In this document: piece by piece, positions 1 through 7,989 of the stretch | How positions within the stretch are numbered: the first letter of the stretch is position 1 | Layout: each line of letters begins with the position of its first letter | From: an uncultured Phascolarctobacterium sp. | Lineage (GTDB): Bacteria > Bacillota > Negativicutes > Acidaminococcales > Acidaminococcaceae | Assembly (NCBI RefSeq): GCF_937920985.1 | Contig: NZ_CALDXR010000020.1 | Span: 1 to 64,000 of the forward strand | Reading direction: 5' to 3' | Length of the DNA: 64,000 nucleotides | Position numbers and translations under genes: made by a program | The notes under the pieces: generated by a model | Databases searched by the model: none | Seen by the model: the letters and a program-made list of their open reading frames with translations, nothing else | What the model was told of the DNA's origin: nothing

Positions 1-52
1 ACGGTGGTGTGAGAGGTCGACTGCTCAAATAATGAGCAGTCTCCTACTCGAT
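1..52 (+). mobile_element. 3' end of a group II intron (end of domain V plus domain VI)
   Basis: The window opens with ACGGT, as at the end of a group II intron domain V. It continues with GTGTGAGAGGTCG, a perfect 7-bp hairpin (CTGCTCA at 21-27 with TGAGCAG at 33-39), and CTCCTACTCGAT. From memory this is the domain VI form of bacterial group II introns: the flanks GAG-GG and CTCCTACTC pair around a bulged branch-point A at about 46, and the intron ends in AT near 51-53. The maturase gene and most of the intron would lie upstream of the window, so this is a fragment. The exact 3' splice position is uncertain. Confidence 0.68.
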
Positions 53-109
53 TGGCTGCCGGAACAGTATCCTTGAACAGCATCGCATAATACATAATGT
101 TTTCTAAAA

Positions 110-149
110 TTGACAAAATTACCATTTATGTTTATAATAATAAACATAA
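110..149 (+). promoter_or_regulatory. hipBA promoter with overlapping inverted-repeat operator
   Basis: A -35 box TTGACA (110-115), a 17-bp spacer and a -10 box TATAAT (133-138) form a near-consensus promoter. Over the -10 lies a perfect inverted repeat with arms TTATGTTTAT (126-135) and ATAAACATAA (140-149) and a 4-nt centre AATA. A dyad on the -10 of a toxin-antitoxin operon is the expected place for autorepression by the HTH antitoxin encoded just downstream. The repressor assignment is inference. Confidence 0.8.
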
Positions 150-167
150 TGAGGGCGGTGATTAGAA

Positions 168-488
168 ATGAAGAAAGCTGCGTATAATATATTACCGGGA
201 ACAGAAGAAATCCTGCAGACTATGGGTGAACAAATTAAGCTTGCAAGACTCAGACGGAGTTTATCTGCTGAACTGGTTGCTGAACGTGCCGGAATCAGTC
301 GCGCCTCTCTTTGGAAGGTTGAAAAGGGAGATCCGTCGGTAGCTATGGGTATATATGCAGCCGTCCTGCATGCCTTAAACAATCTTGATAAAGACCTGCT
401 TCTTGTCGCTAGGGATGATGAGATGGGCAGACAACTGCAGGATCTAAATCTGATTACAAAGAAACGTGCACCAAGGAGGTCTGAATAA
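168..488 (+). CDS. hipB: HipB-like XRE-family antitoxin / repressor
   Basis: A 106-residue protein with a helix-turn-helix of the XRE/Cro type at about residues 22-75 (IKLARLRRSLSAELVAERAG, then ISRASLWKVEKG). In HipBA modules this protein binds operator DNA and neutralises the kinase toxin. The ATG at 168 follows a GGGCGG-like site and the frame runs into the next gene with a 1-base stop/start overlap (TAATG), so the two are translationally coupled. The basic C-terminal tail (KKRAPRRSE) is unstructured. The operator at 126-149 lies just upstream. The family is clear; activity as an antitoxin is inferred from gene pairing. Confidence 0.85.
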   Translation: MKKAAYNILPGTEEILQTMGEQIKLARLRRSLSAELVAERAGISRASLWKVEKGDPSVAMGIYAAVLHALNNLDKDLLLVARDDEMGRQLQDLNLITKKRAPRRSE

Positions 489-1747
489 TGGCAATAAATC
501 AGAAAACAATATTCGTTTATGATGATTTTAGTACAGATCAGCCTGTCCTTATGGGAAGTTTATATGTAAATGTTATCAAAGGCGGAGAATCCTATTCGTT
601 TGAATACGATAAAGGCTGGCTGAAAAAAACGGGTCTTACTCTAACTCTGGATCCAGAGCTTATGCCGTATTCCGGTAGACAGTATCCGACCGGTAAGAAC
701 ATTTTTGGTTTGTTTGCAGATGCTTCTCCGGACCGCTGGGGACGCGTGCTTATGAATAAGCGTGAAAGAATTCTTGCGGAAAAGGAGGGCCGTAAGCCTT
801 CAAAGCTTTATGATAGCGATTACCTGCTTGGTGTGTACGATGAAACCCGAATGGGCGGCATTCGCTTTAAGGTAAATCCGGAAGGTCCATTTCTTTCCGA
901 TGATAAGGAAACAGCCGCTCCACCTTGGGCTACGCTTCGCACATTGGAGGAAGCCTCCAGAAATTTTGAAAATGATGAGACCGGTTTAACTGAAAAATGG
1001 CTGAATCAGCTGATCAAGCCAGGTTCTTCTCTGGGTGGTGCCAGACCGAAGGCAACCGTAGTAGATACAAAAAATCAGCTTTGGATTGCAAAGTTCCCGT
1101 CAAAGAACGATGAAAATGATACCGGAGCTTGGGAAATTGTGGCACATGATCTTGCAGCGCTCTGCGGTCTGAATGTCCCGGAGGCTAAGCTTGAGAAGTT
1201 TTCACCACTTGGAAGCACTTTCCTGATAAAGCGTTTTGATCGTTTGGGAAGTAAGCGAGTACATTTCGCCTCGGCGATGACGTTGCTTGTTAAAAAAGAT
1301 GGCGCATCCGCTGCTGATGGAAGTAGCTATCTGGACATAGCAGCCTTTATCAAGTCCTATGGTGCGCAGCCTAAGAAGGATCTAATCGAACTTTGGAAAC
1401 GTATCGTGTTTAATATGGCGGTTACTAATACTGATGATCATCTGAGGAACCATGCATTTATATTGACAGACAAGGGCTGGATCCTTTCACCTTTGTATGA
1501 TGTAAACCCGGTTCCTTACGGTGATGAGTTGTCTCTCAATGTGGATGAGGATGATAACAGCATCAGTATTGATCTTGCAGTGCAGACCGCTGTGAAATTT
1601 GGCATTTCAAAATCGGATGCTGAGGCGGTGGCGGAAGATATTTTGCAAATCGTCAGAGATAACTGGGAAAGAACCGCCGCCGGATATGCTCTGACCCGCA
1701 GACAAATTGAAGAAATGAGACCTGCATTCAACGCATGTTACGAATAA
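488..1747 (+). CDS. hipA: HipA-type serine/threonine kinase toxin
   Basis: A 419-residue HipA-family kinase of normal length. An N-terminal HipA-N subdomain covers about residues 10-130. The kinase core shows the Gly/Ser-rich loop GSSLGGARPKA (179-189), a candidate ATP-binding Lys202, the catalytic motif NTDDHLRNH (314-322) and the metal-binding LYDVNP (336-341). E. coli HipA phosphorylates glutamyl-tRNA synthetase and halts translation; the target here is unknown. All key residues are present, so the kinase is probably active. It overlaps the antitoxin gene by one base and is followed by a strong terminator. The pair sits beside a group II intron end, consistent with an acquired segment. Confidence 0.9.
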   Translation: MAINQKTIFVYDDFSTDQPVLMGSLYVNVIKGGESYSFEYDKGWLKKTGLTLTLDPELMPYSGRQYPTGKNIFGLFADASPDRWGRVLMNKRERILAEKEGRKPSKLYDSDYLLGVYDETRMGGIRFKVNPEGPFLSDDKETAAPPWATLRTLEEASRNFENDETGLTEKWLNQLIKPGSSLGGARPKATVVDTKNQLWIAKFPSKNDENDTGAWEIVAHDLAALCGLNVPEAKLEKFSPLGSTFLIKRFDRLGSKRVHFASAMTLLVKKDGASAADGSSYLDIAAFIKSYGAQPKKDLIELWKRIVFNMAVTNTDDHLRNHAFILTDKGWILSPLYDVNPVPYGDELSLNVDEDDNSISIDLAVQTAVKFGISKSDAEAVAEDILQIVRDNWERTAAGYALTRRQIEEMRPAFNACYE

Positions 1748-1806
1748 AATACATATTCCAATTTTAGAAAAATCTAAGAATCGGCTAAAAGACAGGGTCT
1801 GATGAA

Positions 1807-1846
1807 GAAAAAGCTGTTCCCATGTTTGAGTGGAAACAGCTTTTTA
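1807..1846 (+). terminator. Terminator after hipBA
   Basis: AAAAAGCTGTTCC pairs with GGAAACAGCTTTTT around a loop of about 12 nt, giving a U-tract on both strands. It can end hipBA on the plus strand and the thioesterase gene coming the other way. Confidence 0.8.
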
Positions 1847-1880
1847 ACTTTCAGTATTCTATTTTTTTGCCTTGTTGACC

Positions 1881-2264
1881 TTATCTATTCACCTTCGCCA
1901 TAAACTTTTCATTATCAATAATAAAACGCTCATGCGTACCCTTACCGATAACGCCCTTGCTGTCAGCAGCACTCACCTCAAAGGTCAGCTTGCGTCCGTC
2001 AACCGCAGTCAGTTTAGCGGTAGCGGTAACACTGTCGCCCATAGCGGTAGCGCGGTCATGCGTAATATTCAGGCTGATGCCTACAGTGCCGCTGCCCTCC
2101 TCCAGATGAGCATTGACTGCAGCGCAGGCAGCCTCCTCCATCAGTGCGCACATAGCGGGAGTGGCAAAAACAGCCAAAGAGCCGCTTTTCATAGTAGCGG
2201 CAATATTAGCCTCGGTTACGGTTACGTTAGCGGTGCCGGTAAGTCCGGTATGTAAATTTGTCAT
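1881..2264 (-). CDS. Thioesterase-family hotdog protein (FlK-like)
   Basis: A 127-residue protein matching the small hotdog-fold thioesterases related to fluoroacetyl-CoA thioesterase FlK. Recognisable parts are the N-terminal strand, FATPAMCALMEEAACAAV (the long hotdog helix, with the acidic residue used by this family), then GTVGISLNITHDRATAMGD and the C-terminal strands. Such proteins hydrolyse or simply bind acyl-CoA esters; the substrate cannot be read from the sequence. It is a single gene on the minus strand, transcribed away from the DUF190 gene. A candidate Shine-Dalgarno AAGAGGG precedes the ATG. Confidence 0.8.
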   Translation of the reverse strand: MTNLHTGLTGTANVTVTEANIAATMKSGSLAVFATPAMCALMEEAACAAVNAHLEEGSGTVGISLNITHDRATAMGDSVTATAKLTAVDGRKLTFEVSAADSKGVIGKGTHERFIIDNEKFMAKVNR

Positions 2265-2445
2265 GCTTAAAACCCTCTTTCAATAATCAAATCATACGCT
2301 TATATCATAAAGTATTATCGTTCTGCTGACAAGTCCTAAATGCAAGGATAAGAATTTTTTGCCTGTATATTGCAGGAATTGTTTACTTAGCGCCGAATTA
2401 TAATAATATAAGCAAAATTGAAATGATAGCTGGAGGTGTATAACC

Positions 2446-2874
2446 ATGGCTTTAGAATTTAACAAAACCTCGTATTTAAAGATTTATACAGGCGAGGATG
2501 TTCTCTTTGAGGATATTCCGCTTTATAAAGCAATTCTGCGTGAAGCACGCTCCTTAGGCCTTGCCGGCGGTACTGTTATCAAGGGTATTGAAGGCTATGC
2601 CAGCAAGGTGCGCGGCGTTGGCCGTGCGGTAAGCACATTTATCAGCGGCAATGCCAATTTCCCGGTGATTGTGGAGCTGGTAGATAAACGCGAGAACCTC
2701 GAAAAGATTCTGCCGTTTTTGGAAAAGAATGCAACCCATGCTTTGGTGGTGATGGGTGAGGCTGATTATCTGGTAACCGATTTTATGCGTAAGTCGGCAG
2801 AAGGCTACAAGGATATCAAAAACGGCTCGCCGCAGCCAAGCTACCTGCGCAAGCAGCAGGAACAACAGCAATAA
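2446..2874 (+). CDS. DUF190 family protein
   Basis: A 142-residue protein with the DUF190 hallmarks: KIYTGEDVLFEDIPLYKAILREA near the start and AGGTVIKGIEGYAS around residue 40, followed by a short strand and VVMGEADYLV. The fold resembles the PII/ferredoxin-like group and a signalling role is often suggested, but no function is established. The Gln-rich tail (EQQQQ) is probably disordered. The ATG at 2446 has GGAGG at the right distance. It is monocistronic: a terminator follows. Confidence 0.85.
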   Translation: MALEFNKTSYLKIYTGEDVLFEDIPLYKAILREARSLGLAGGTVIKGIEGYASKVRGVGRAVSTFISGNANFPVIVELVDKRENLEKILPFLEKNATHALVVMGEADYLVTDFMRKSAEGYKDIKNGSPQPSYLRKQQEQQQ

Positions 2875-2880
2875 GCTGAT

Positions 2881-2916
2881 AAACCGCAGTAAAAAGATGA
2901 GGCTGCGGTTTTTTTA
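2881..2916 (+). terminator. Terminator after the DUF190 gene
   Basis: AACCGCAG (2882-2889) pairs perfectly with CTGCGGTT (2903-2910), followed by a run of seven T. Confidence 0.88.
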
Positions 2917-2941
2917 TGGGATATAATAAGGAGGAGAATTT

Positions 2942-4327
2942 ATGTATGATGTAGCTATTATCGGTGGCGGTCCTGCCGCAATTTTTGCCGCCTATGAGTT
3001 TGTGCTGAAGTATCCGCAGCTGAAGGTTATTATGCTGGAGGCCGGCAATGCGATTGAAAAGCGCTTCTGCCCGCTGGCAGCCAAGAAGGTCGACCACTGC
3101 ATTAACTGTAACCCCTGCAGCATTATGCGCGGCTTTGGCGGTGCCGGTGCTTTTTCGGATGGCAAATATAATTTTACGACGGAATTCGGCGGCTGGCTGA
3201 ACGAATATCTGCCGGAGGACAAGGTTATCGAGCTGATTGATTATGTTGATGAGCTGAATTGCCGTCATGGTGCTCCCGGTGAATATTTTTCTACCAAGAA
3301 CAGCAAAATAGGCGTGCAGGCGCTGAAATACGACTTACATCTGCTGAACGCCAAGGTACGCCATCTGGGTACGGAAAACAACCTCGTGATTATGGAAAAC
3401 ATCCATAAGTTTTTGGAGAATAAGATTGAAATCCGTTGCAATACCGCGGTTGAAGAAATCTGCCGTCAGGAGGACGGAACCTTTGTGCTGGAGCTCAACA
3501 AGGGCGAGGCGGTGCTGTGCAAGTATCTTATTGCCGCTCCCGGCCGCGCCGGTGCGGAATGGTACACTGAGCAGTGCGCTAAGATGGGCCTTGATTTTAT
3601 CAACAATCAGGTGGATATCGGCGTGCGCGTGGAGGTGCCGGCAGAGGTGTTCAAGCATATCACCGACGAGGTGTATGAGGCAAAAATTTTGTACCGTACC
3701 TCGCTTTACAATGACGTTGTGCGCACTTTCTGCATGAATCCCTATGGCTATGTAGTGGCGGAAAACACGGACGGCATTATTACGGTTAACGGCCACAGCT
3801 ACCGCGACCCCAAGATGCACAGCAAGAACACCAATTTTGCGCTTTTGGTAAGCAGCAAGTTCACCGAACCCTTCCATGAGCCGTTGCAGTACGGCAAGCG
3901 TATCGCTTCCTTCTCCAACATGCTGGGAGGCGGCGTGCTGGTGCAGCGCTTCGGCGATCTGGTGAAGGGCAGACGCACGAATGAGAAGCGCATGCTCAAG
4001 AGCTTTACCAAACCGACGCTCAGTGCAACGCCGGGAGATTTAAGTTTGGTCTTGCCTAAACGCCATCTAGATGATATTATTGAAATGATTTATGCTTTGG
4101 ATAAGATTGCTCCCGGTATGGCGAATGCGGATACGCTGCTTTACGGCGTAGAGGTAAAATTCTACAGCGCACGCCTCGAGCTGGACAGCAATCTGGAAAC
4201 CAAGGTTGCGAATATGTTTGCGGTAGGCGACGGTGCCGGTATTACACGCGGATTATCGCAGGCGAGTGCCAGCGGTGTCTGGGCGGCGCGCGTCATTGGT
4301 GCCCGTGCCTGCGGACAGAAGAATTAA
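2942..4327 (+). CDS. NAD(P)/FAD-dependent dehydrogenase (COG2509-like)
   Basis: A 461-residue flavoprotein. The N-terminus carries the dinucleotide-binding GGGPAAIFAA loop (about 8-17), followed by a family-specific Cys cluster (residues about 40-60: FCPLAAKKVDHCINCNPC) and GFGGAGAFSDGKYN. A second FAD contact, FAVGDGAGITRGLSQA, lies near the C-terminus. This is the COG2509 'uncharacterised FAD-dependent dehydrogenase' type, found widely in anaerobes. The substrate is unknown. The start has a strong AAGGAGGAG site. The small membrane-protein gene follows within 20 bases and is probably co-transcribed. Confidence 0.85.
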   Translation: MYDVAIIGGGPAAIFAAYEFVLKYPQLKVIMLEAGNAIEKRFCPLAAKKVDHCINCNPCSIMRGFGGAGAFSDGKYNFTTEFGGWLNEYLPEDKVIELIDYVDELNCRHGAPGEYFSTKNSKIGVQALKYDLHLLNAKVRHLGTENNLVIMENIHKFLENKIEIRCNTAVEEICRQEDGTFVLELNKGEAVLCKYLIAAPGRAGAEWYTEQCAKMGLDFINNQVDIGVRVEVPAEVFKHITDEVYEAKILYRTSLYNDVVRTFCMNPYGYVVAENTDGIITVNGHSYRDPKMHSKNTNFALLVSSKFTEPFHEPLQYGKRIASFSNMLGGGVLVQRFGDLVKGRRTNEKRMLKSFTKPTLSATPGDLSLVLPKRHLDDIIEMIYALDKIAPGMANADTLLYGVEVKFYSARLELDSNLETKVANMFAVGDGAGITRGLSQASASGVWAARVIGARACGQKN

Positions 4328-4344
4328 GGAAGGTGCTTTTTTAG

Positions 4345-4734
4345 ATGAATTTTGAGTTTTTTGCGTTTCTGGTATTTATGTCTTTCGTTTCCTTTGCGGT
4401 AGCCTTTTTGGCTTATGGCATGGTAGTGCGCTTTATGGGTAAGGACGGCTTCCTCGCCCGCATGGGACAGATTATCCTGGTGCCTGCATGTATCGTTATC
4501 TATGACTTTATCACGATGGCTGCACCGCAGAGCTACCGTTATATTATCGGCAGTATTCCTCTGGTGCTGATTGCCGGCATTGCGATTTATTTCCGCTTTG
4601 TGAAGGGCGAAAACTTTGCCGAGGCTAAGGAGCAATCTCCCTCCGAGCTGGCAAAGCTGGCTGATGAACCGAAAAAGTTCAGCAAGAAATCTGCCCGCAT
4701 CCACGAAAAAAGAAAAAATCGCGGCCGCGAGTAA
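4345..4734 (+). CDS. Small membrane protein, function unknown
   Basis: I do not recognise this 129-residue protein. Three hydrophobic stretches (about 3-28, 41-58 and 66-84) predict membrane segments, followed by a charged C-terminal tail rich in Lys, Glu and Arg that should face the cytoplasm. The start is an ATG 17 bases after the dehydrogenase stop, with AAGGAAGGTG upstream, so the two genes form a likely pair. No catalytic motif is visible. Confidence 0.75.
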   Translation: MNFEFFAFLVFMSFVSFAVAFLAYGMVVRFMGKDGFLARMGQIILVPACIVIYDFITMAAPQSYRYIIGSIPLVLIAGIAIYFRFVKGENFAEAKEQSPSELAKLADEPKKFSKKSARIHEKRKNRGRE

Positions 4735-4854
4735 TTTCAGCAGGATTTTTTGCGCTAAAGCAGAATATATAACGTAAGAAGAAAAAAAGCCTCTTCTTGT
4801 AAAAAATATAATAAATAAATTACAACATGTGCATTATTATGGAGGTGCGTTGTT

Positions 4855-5292
4855 ATGTTTAAAAAGATTCTTGTTCCTGTAGATGGCAGTGAAGGCTCCT
4901 GGAGAGCACTGGATACTGCTGTAGAGCTTGGCAAAAAGTTTGGCGGCGAACTGCATGTAATCAATGTAATCCAACCATATAATAATGCTGCTTTGCTGGC
5001 AGTGCCTCTGGATCACGCAACTGTAAGTCAGGGCAACAGTGAGCTGGAGAAAATCGGTGATAAGGTTCTCGAAATGGCGCAGGAGCGTCTGAGCACCTAC
5101 GAAGGCGAAACCAAATTCAGCCTGGAGGTTGGCCATCCGTCCGAACGCATCATTGCTATGGCTAAAAAGACCGGCGCAGATGCAATCGTAATCGGCAGCC
5201 GTGGCCTTTCCGGTATTGCTGAATTCTTCCTTGGCAGCGTAAGCTCTAAGGTTGCTCAATATGCAAATGTACCAGTGCTGATTGTAAAATAA
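4855..5292 (+). CDS. Universal stress protein A family
   Basis: A 145-residue single-domain UspA protein. It begins with the usual ILVPVDGSEGSWRAL strand-loop, and ends with GSRGLSGIAEFFLGSVSSKV, an intact G-x2-G-x9-G-S ATP-binding signature, followed by VPVLIVK. ATP-binding Usp proteins are usually dimeric cytoplasmic factors linked to stress and starvation. A strong GGAGGTG site precedes the ATG. A second usp gene starts one base after this stop, so they form a tandem pair. Confidence 0.9.
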   Translation: MFKKILVPVDGSEGSWRALDTAVELGKKFGGELHVINVIQPYNNAALLAVPLDHATVSQGNSELEKIGDKVLEMAQERLSTYEGETKFSLEVGHPSERIIAMAKKTGADAIVIGSRGLSGIAEFFLGSVSSKVAQYANVPVLIVK

Positions 5293-5293
5293 A

Positions 5294-5710
5294 ATGCTGA
5301 AACGCATTATTGTACCTATTGACGGTACGGAGCATTCCTGGAGAGCATTGGAATATGCCTGTGAGCTTGTAAGCTATACGCGCGGCTCGCTGGTAATTAT
5401 GACGGTGGTTTCCGGCAGAATGAAACAGCATATTGTGGAATTTGGAAGTGATTGCCTGTATGTTCAGATGGGTGATGAAGTGCTTGATGCCGCACATGCG
5501 ATTCTCAGCGGCAAGAACATTGACTGCACCTATTTGCTGGAAAACGACAACGATATTGCCGAAAGCATCCTGCGCGCGGTAGGTGAGCAGGATTGTGACG
5601 GTATCGTGCTGGGCAGCAGAGGCATGGGAGTTTTGGAAGGCTTGTTCCGCAATAGTGTCAGCAGCGTCATCGTGGAAAACGCTGATGTGCCAGTGACAAT
5701 TGTTAAGTAA
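5294..5710 (+). CDS. Universal stress protein A family, second copy
   Basis: A 138-residue UspA protein beginning IIVPIDGTEHSWRALEYA, one base after the first usp gene and using its tail as leader. The ATP motif reads GSRGMGVLEGLFRNSVSS: the last glycine of G-x2-G-x9-G-S is replaced by Asn, so nucleotide binding may be weaker or absent. The conserved start and end match the upstream protein, which suggests an old tandem duplication. A perfect 10-bp terminator follows. Confidence 0.88.
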   Translation: MLKRIIVPIDGTEHSWRALEYACELVSYTRGSLVIMTVVSGRMKQHIVEFGSDCLYVQMGDEVLDAAHAILSGKNIDCTYLLENDNDIAESILRAVGEQDCDGIVLGSRGMGVLEGLFRNSVSSVIVENADVPVTIVK

Positions 5711-5725
5711 ATATGCAAAAAATTA

Positions 5726-5764
5726 ACGAGTACGCCGGGGTTTGTCCTGTGCGTACTCGTTTTG
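5726..5764. terminator. Bidirectional terminator between usp and the LysR gene
   Basis: ACGAGTACGC (5726-5735) and GCGTACTCGT (5751-5760) form a perfect 10-bp stem. A-rich sequence on the left and TTTTG on the right let it act for both convergent genes. Confidence 0.85.
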
Positions 5765-5770
5765 TTATGC

Positions 5771-6664
5771 TTATAATTTGCTTTGGCTGATGAATCCGAG
5801 AAACTCCTTGACGTAGCTTGGCAGCAGATAATTTTTGCGGTAGATGAGATAGAGGCTGCGTTCGGAAAAAGCCTGCGGCAGCTCGAAGGCCAGCAAACGT
5901 TTTTCCTGCAGAAAGTTGTGCGCCGCCTTTTCCGAGATAATGGAAATTCCCATACCGCCGGCAACAAGGTTTTTGATGGTTTCCTGATCGTTGACGCGGG
6001 CAATAATCTGCAGCTCGTCCTCGGAAATACCGCTGTGCGCCAGAAAGTTGTCGGCCATTTTTTTGCTGCCGCTGCCCTTTTCGCGCAGAATCAGCGGCTC
6101 TCGTAAAAGCTCCGGCAGCACATTTTCCTTTTGCTGCTTATAGTGCAGAAAATGCTCGTTGACCGGCGTAATGACTACCATGCGGTCCTTGCAGAAGGGC
6201 AGGCAGCAGAAGTCGTTGTCCTCGCAGCTCATGCCGATAAAGCCAAGGTTGAACAGTCCGTCCTTCAGGCCGTTGATGATGCCTTGACTGTCACTCTGGT
6301 GAATGATGAAGTAAATATCCTGATGCAATTTGCCGAAGTCCGCCAAAAGCTGCGGCAGGATATAAGCTGAGGGGATGGTGGAGGCGCCGAGGTGGATGAT
6401 GCGCCGGCTTTCGATGGAGCAGGCCTGAATCATGCGCTCCTTCAGCTCCAGAATATTCAGTGCGTATTCGTAAAGCTCGCGTCCCTTGGGTGTTATCTGC
6501 AGGCTTTTGGTGGTACGCAGAATCAGCTTGGTGTTAAGCTCGCTTTCCAGCTGGTGAATGTGCGTGCTGACGGTGGACTGCGATACGAAAAGCCTGCCTG
6601 CAGCCTGCGTGAAGCTTTCCTCCTGTACTACGGTGACAAAGCTTTGCAGCTGTTTAAAGTCCAT
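5771..6664 (-). CDS. LysR-family regulator linked to selenium metabolism
   Basis: A 297-residue LysR-type regulator. The N-terminal winged HTH is typical (LQSFVTVVQEESFTQAAGRL then VSQSTVSTHI), followed by an effector-binding domain at about 90-290. Regulators of this kind recur next to selD, yedE and cysteine desulfurase genes in anaerobes, and that context is exactly what is seen here. The gene starts 11 bases before the end of the cysteine desulfurase gene, so the two are one transcript. A likely target is the divergent yedE-selD promoter at 7890-7957. The effector is unknown. Confidence 0.85.
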   Translation of the reverse strand: MDFKQLQSFVTVVQEESFTQAAGRLFVSQSTVSTHIHQLESELNTKLILRTTKSLQITPKGRELYEYALNILELKERMIQACSIESRRIIHLGASTIPSAYILPQLLADFGKLHQDIYFIIHQSDSQGIINGLKDGLFNLGFIGMSCEDNDFCCLPFCKDRMVVITPVNEHFLHYKQQKENVLPELLREPLILREKGSGSKKMADNFLAHSGISEDELQIIARVNDQETIKNLVAGGMGISIISEKAAHNFLQEKRLLAFELPQAFSERSLYLIYRKNYLLPSYVKEFLGFISQSKL

Positions 6665-7841
6665 GGGCGAGCACCTCTTCTAAAGCCTGCAGCGCGATAT
6701 TGACTTCCTCTGCTGTGTTGTGCCAGCCGAAGGAAAAGCGCAGTGTGCCTGTGGGATAGGTTCCGAGCGTTTTGTGGGCGTTGGGGGCGCAGTGCAGGCC
6801 TACGCGCGTAGCGATGGCGTATCTGTCCGCTAAGATGAAGGCCAGTTCTGCGATATCTGTTATATCTGTACTGAGAGAAACAACACCTACGCGCTCGCTG
6901 CAGTTCCTTTTGCCGACGATGCGCAATAAGTTTTGCGCTTCTAATTGTTGCAGTCCGTCTAAAAACTGCTGCGTAAGCGTCAGCTCGTGCGTGCGAATTT
7001 TATCAATGTCCTGCTGCTGCAGCCAGCTGAGGGAAGCATGCAGGCCGGCGATGCCCGGTAGGTTGAGCGTGCCTGCCTCAAATTTATCCGGCATGAAGCG
7101 GGGTGTGTGCTCCGTGTGGCTGAGGCTGCCGGTGCCGCCGACAATGAGCGGTGTTATTTCGTCAATCATGCTTTCACGCAGCACAAAACCGCCGATGCCC
7201 TGCGGTGCCAAAAGTCCCTTGTGCACCGTAAAGGCGAGAGCGTCGATGTGCATTTCCTGCATATTGATGGGAACAACGCCGGCGCTTTGCGCACTGTCGA
7301 CGATGAATTTCAGCTTGTGTTTTTTGCAGAAGCTGCCGATTGCTGCCAAGGGCTGCAGTGTGCCGCAGACATTGCTGGCGTGCGTCATGATGATGGCCTT
7401 GGTGTTGGGACGCACCAGCTGCGGCAAAGCGTCTAAGCACAGTGCTCCCTCCGCGTCGCAGGGGATGCGGCTGAAGGTGATGGCATCGGTGGGAGCGTTG
7501 TCAGTCGTAAGTTCTGTGCCGATTTGCTGGAGCGGACGCATGACGGCGTTGTGCTCCATAGCGGTAACAAGCACATGGTCGCCGCTGTGCAGCAGTCCCT
7601 TGATGATGGTATTCAGGCTTTCGGTAATGTTCTTCGTAAAGACAACATTTTTGCTGTCCTCACCGCCGAAAAAGCGGCAAAGCTGCTCGCGGGTGGCAAA
7701 AACAAGGTCCTCGGTAGTGGTCGCGCAGGTACCGCGGCTGATGTTGGTGCCTGCATGTGTAATATATTGATAAACTGCGTCAGCAACTGCCTGTGGCTTG
7801 GGAAAGGTAGTGCTGGCGTTGTCGAGATAAATTTGCTGCAC
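6654..7841 (-). CDS. Class V aminotransferase-fold cysteine desulfurase (selenium cluster)
   Basis: A 395-residue PLP enzyme of the cysteine desulfurase / selenocysteine lyase family. It starts QQIYLDNASTTFPKP. Further marks are the substrate/PLP loop MEHNAVMRP, the PLP lysine in AFTVHKGLLAPQG and a catalytic Cys in RVGLHCAPNAHKTLGT near the C-terminus. It should release sulfur or selenium from (seleno)cysteine. Beside selD it most likely feeds selenide for selenophosphate synthesis. The start is GTG at 7841 with a GAGGAGG site nine bases upstream. It is transcribed with the LysR gene. Confidence 0.87.
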   Translation of the reverse strand: MQQIYLDNASTTFPKPQAVADAVYQYITHAGTNISRGTCATTTEDLVFATREQLCRFFGGEDSKNVVFTKNITESLNTIIKGLLHSGDHVLVTAMEHNAVMRPLQQIGTELTTDNAPTDAITFSRIPCDAEGALCLDALPQLVRPNTKAIIMTHASNVCGTLQPLAAIGSFCKKHKLKFIVDSAQSAGVVPINMQEMHIDALAFTVHKGLLAPQGIGGFVLRESMIDEITPLIVGGTGSLSHTEHTPRFMPDKFEAGTLNLPGIAGLHASLSWLQQQDIDKIRTHELTLTQQFLDGLQQLEAQNLLRIVGKRNCSERVGVVSLSTDITDIAELAFILADRYAIATRVGLHCAPNAHKTLGTYPTGTLRFSFGWHNTAEEVNIALQALEEVLAHGL

Positions 7842-7889
7842 TTTTCGTACCTCCTCATGTTACGCCTATTCTATCATATAATTATCTGA

Positions 7890-7957
7890 AAAGCTAATAA
7901 ATCAATCAGCTTTATCTATAAATGATATTGGTATAAGCATGTGGGCTATGATATACT
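7890..7957 (+). promoter_or_regulatory. yedE-selD promoter and candidate LysR site
   Basis: On the plus strand TTGGTA (7928-7933), 18 bp and TATACT (7952-7957) form a plausible promoter. Upstream an inverted repeat AAAGCT (7890-7895) / AGCTTT (7908-7913) lies between the divergent desulfurase and yedE genes, a position and size suited to a LysR-type dimer site. The promoter is fairly secure; the operator is inference. Confidence 0.55.
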
Positions 7958-7989
7958 TTTGTCGAAAGAATATTTTGGGGAGGCTTTTT

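Noticed and set aside
7939..7989. An upstream ATG at 7939 as the start of yedE
   Set aside because: It overlaps the likely -10 box and has no ribosome site; ATG 7990 follows GGGGAGG.
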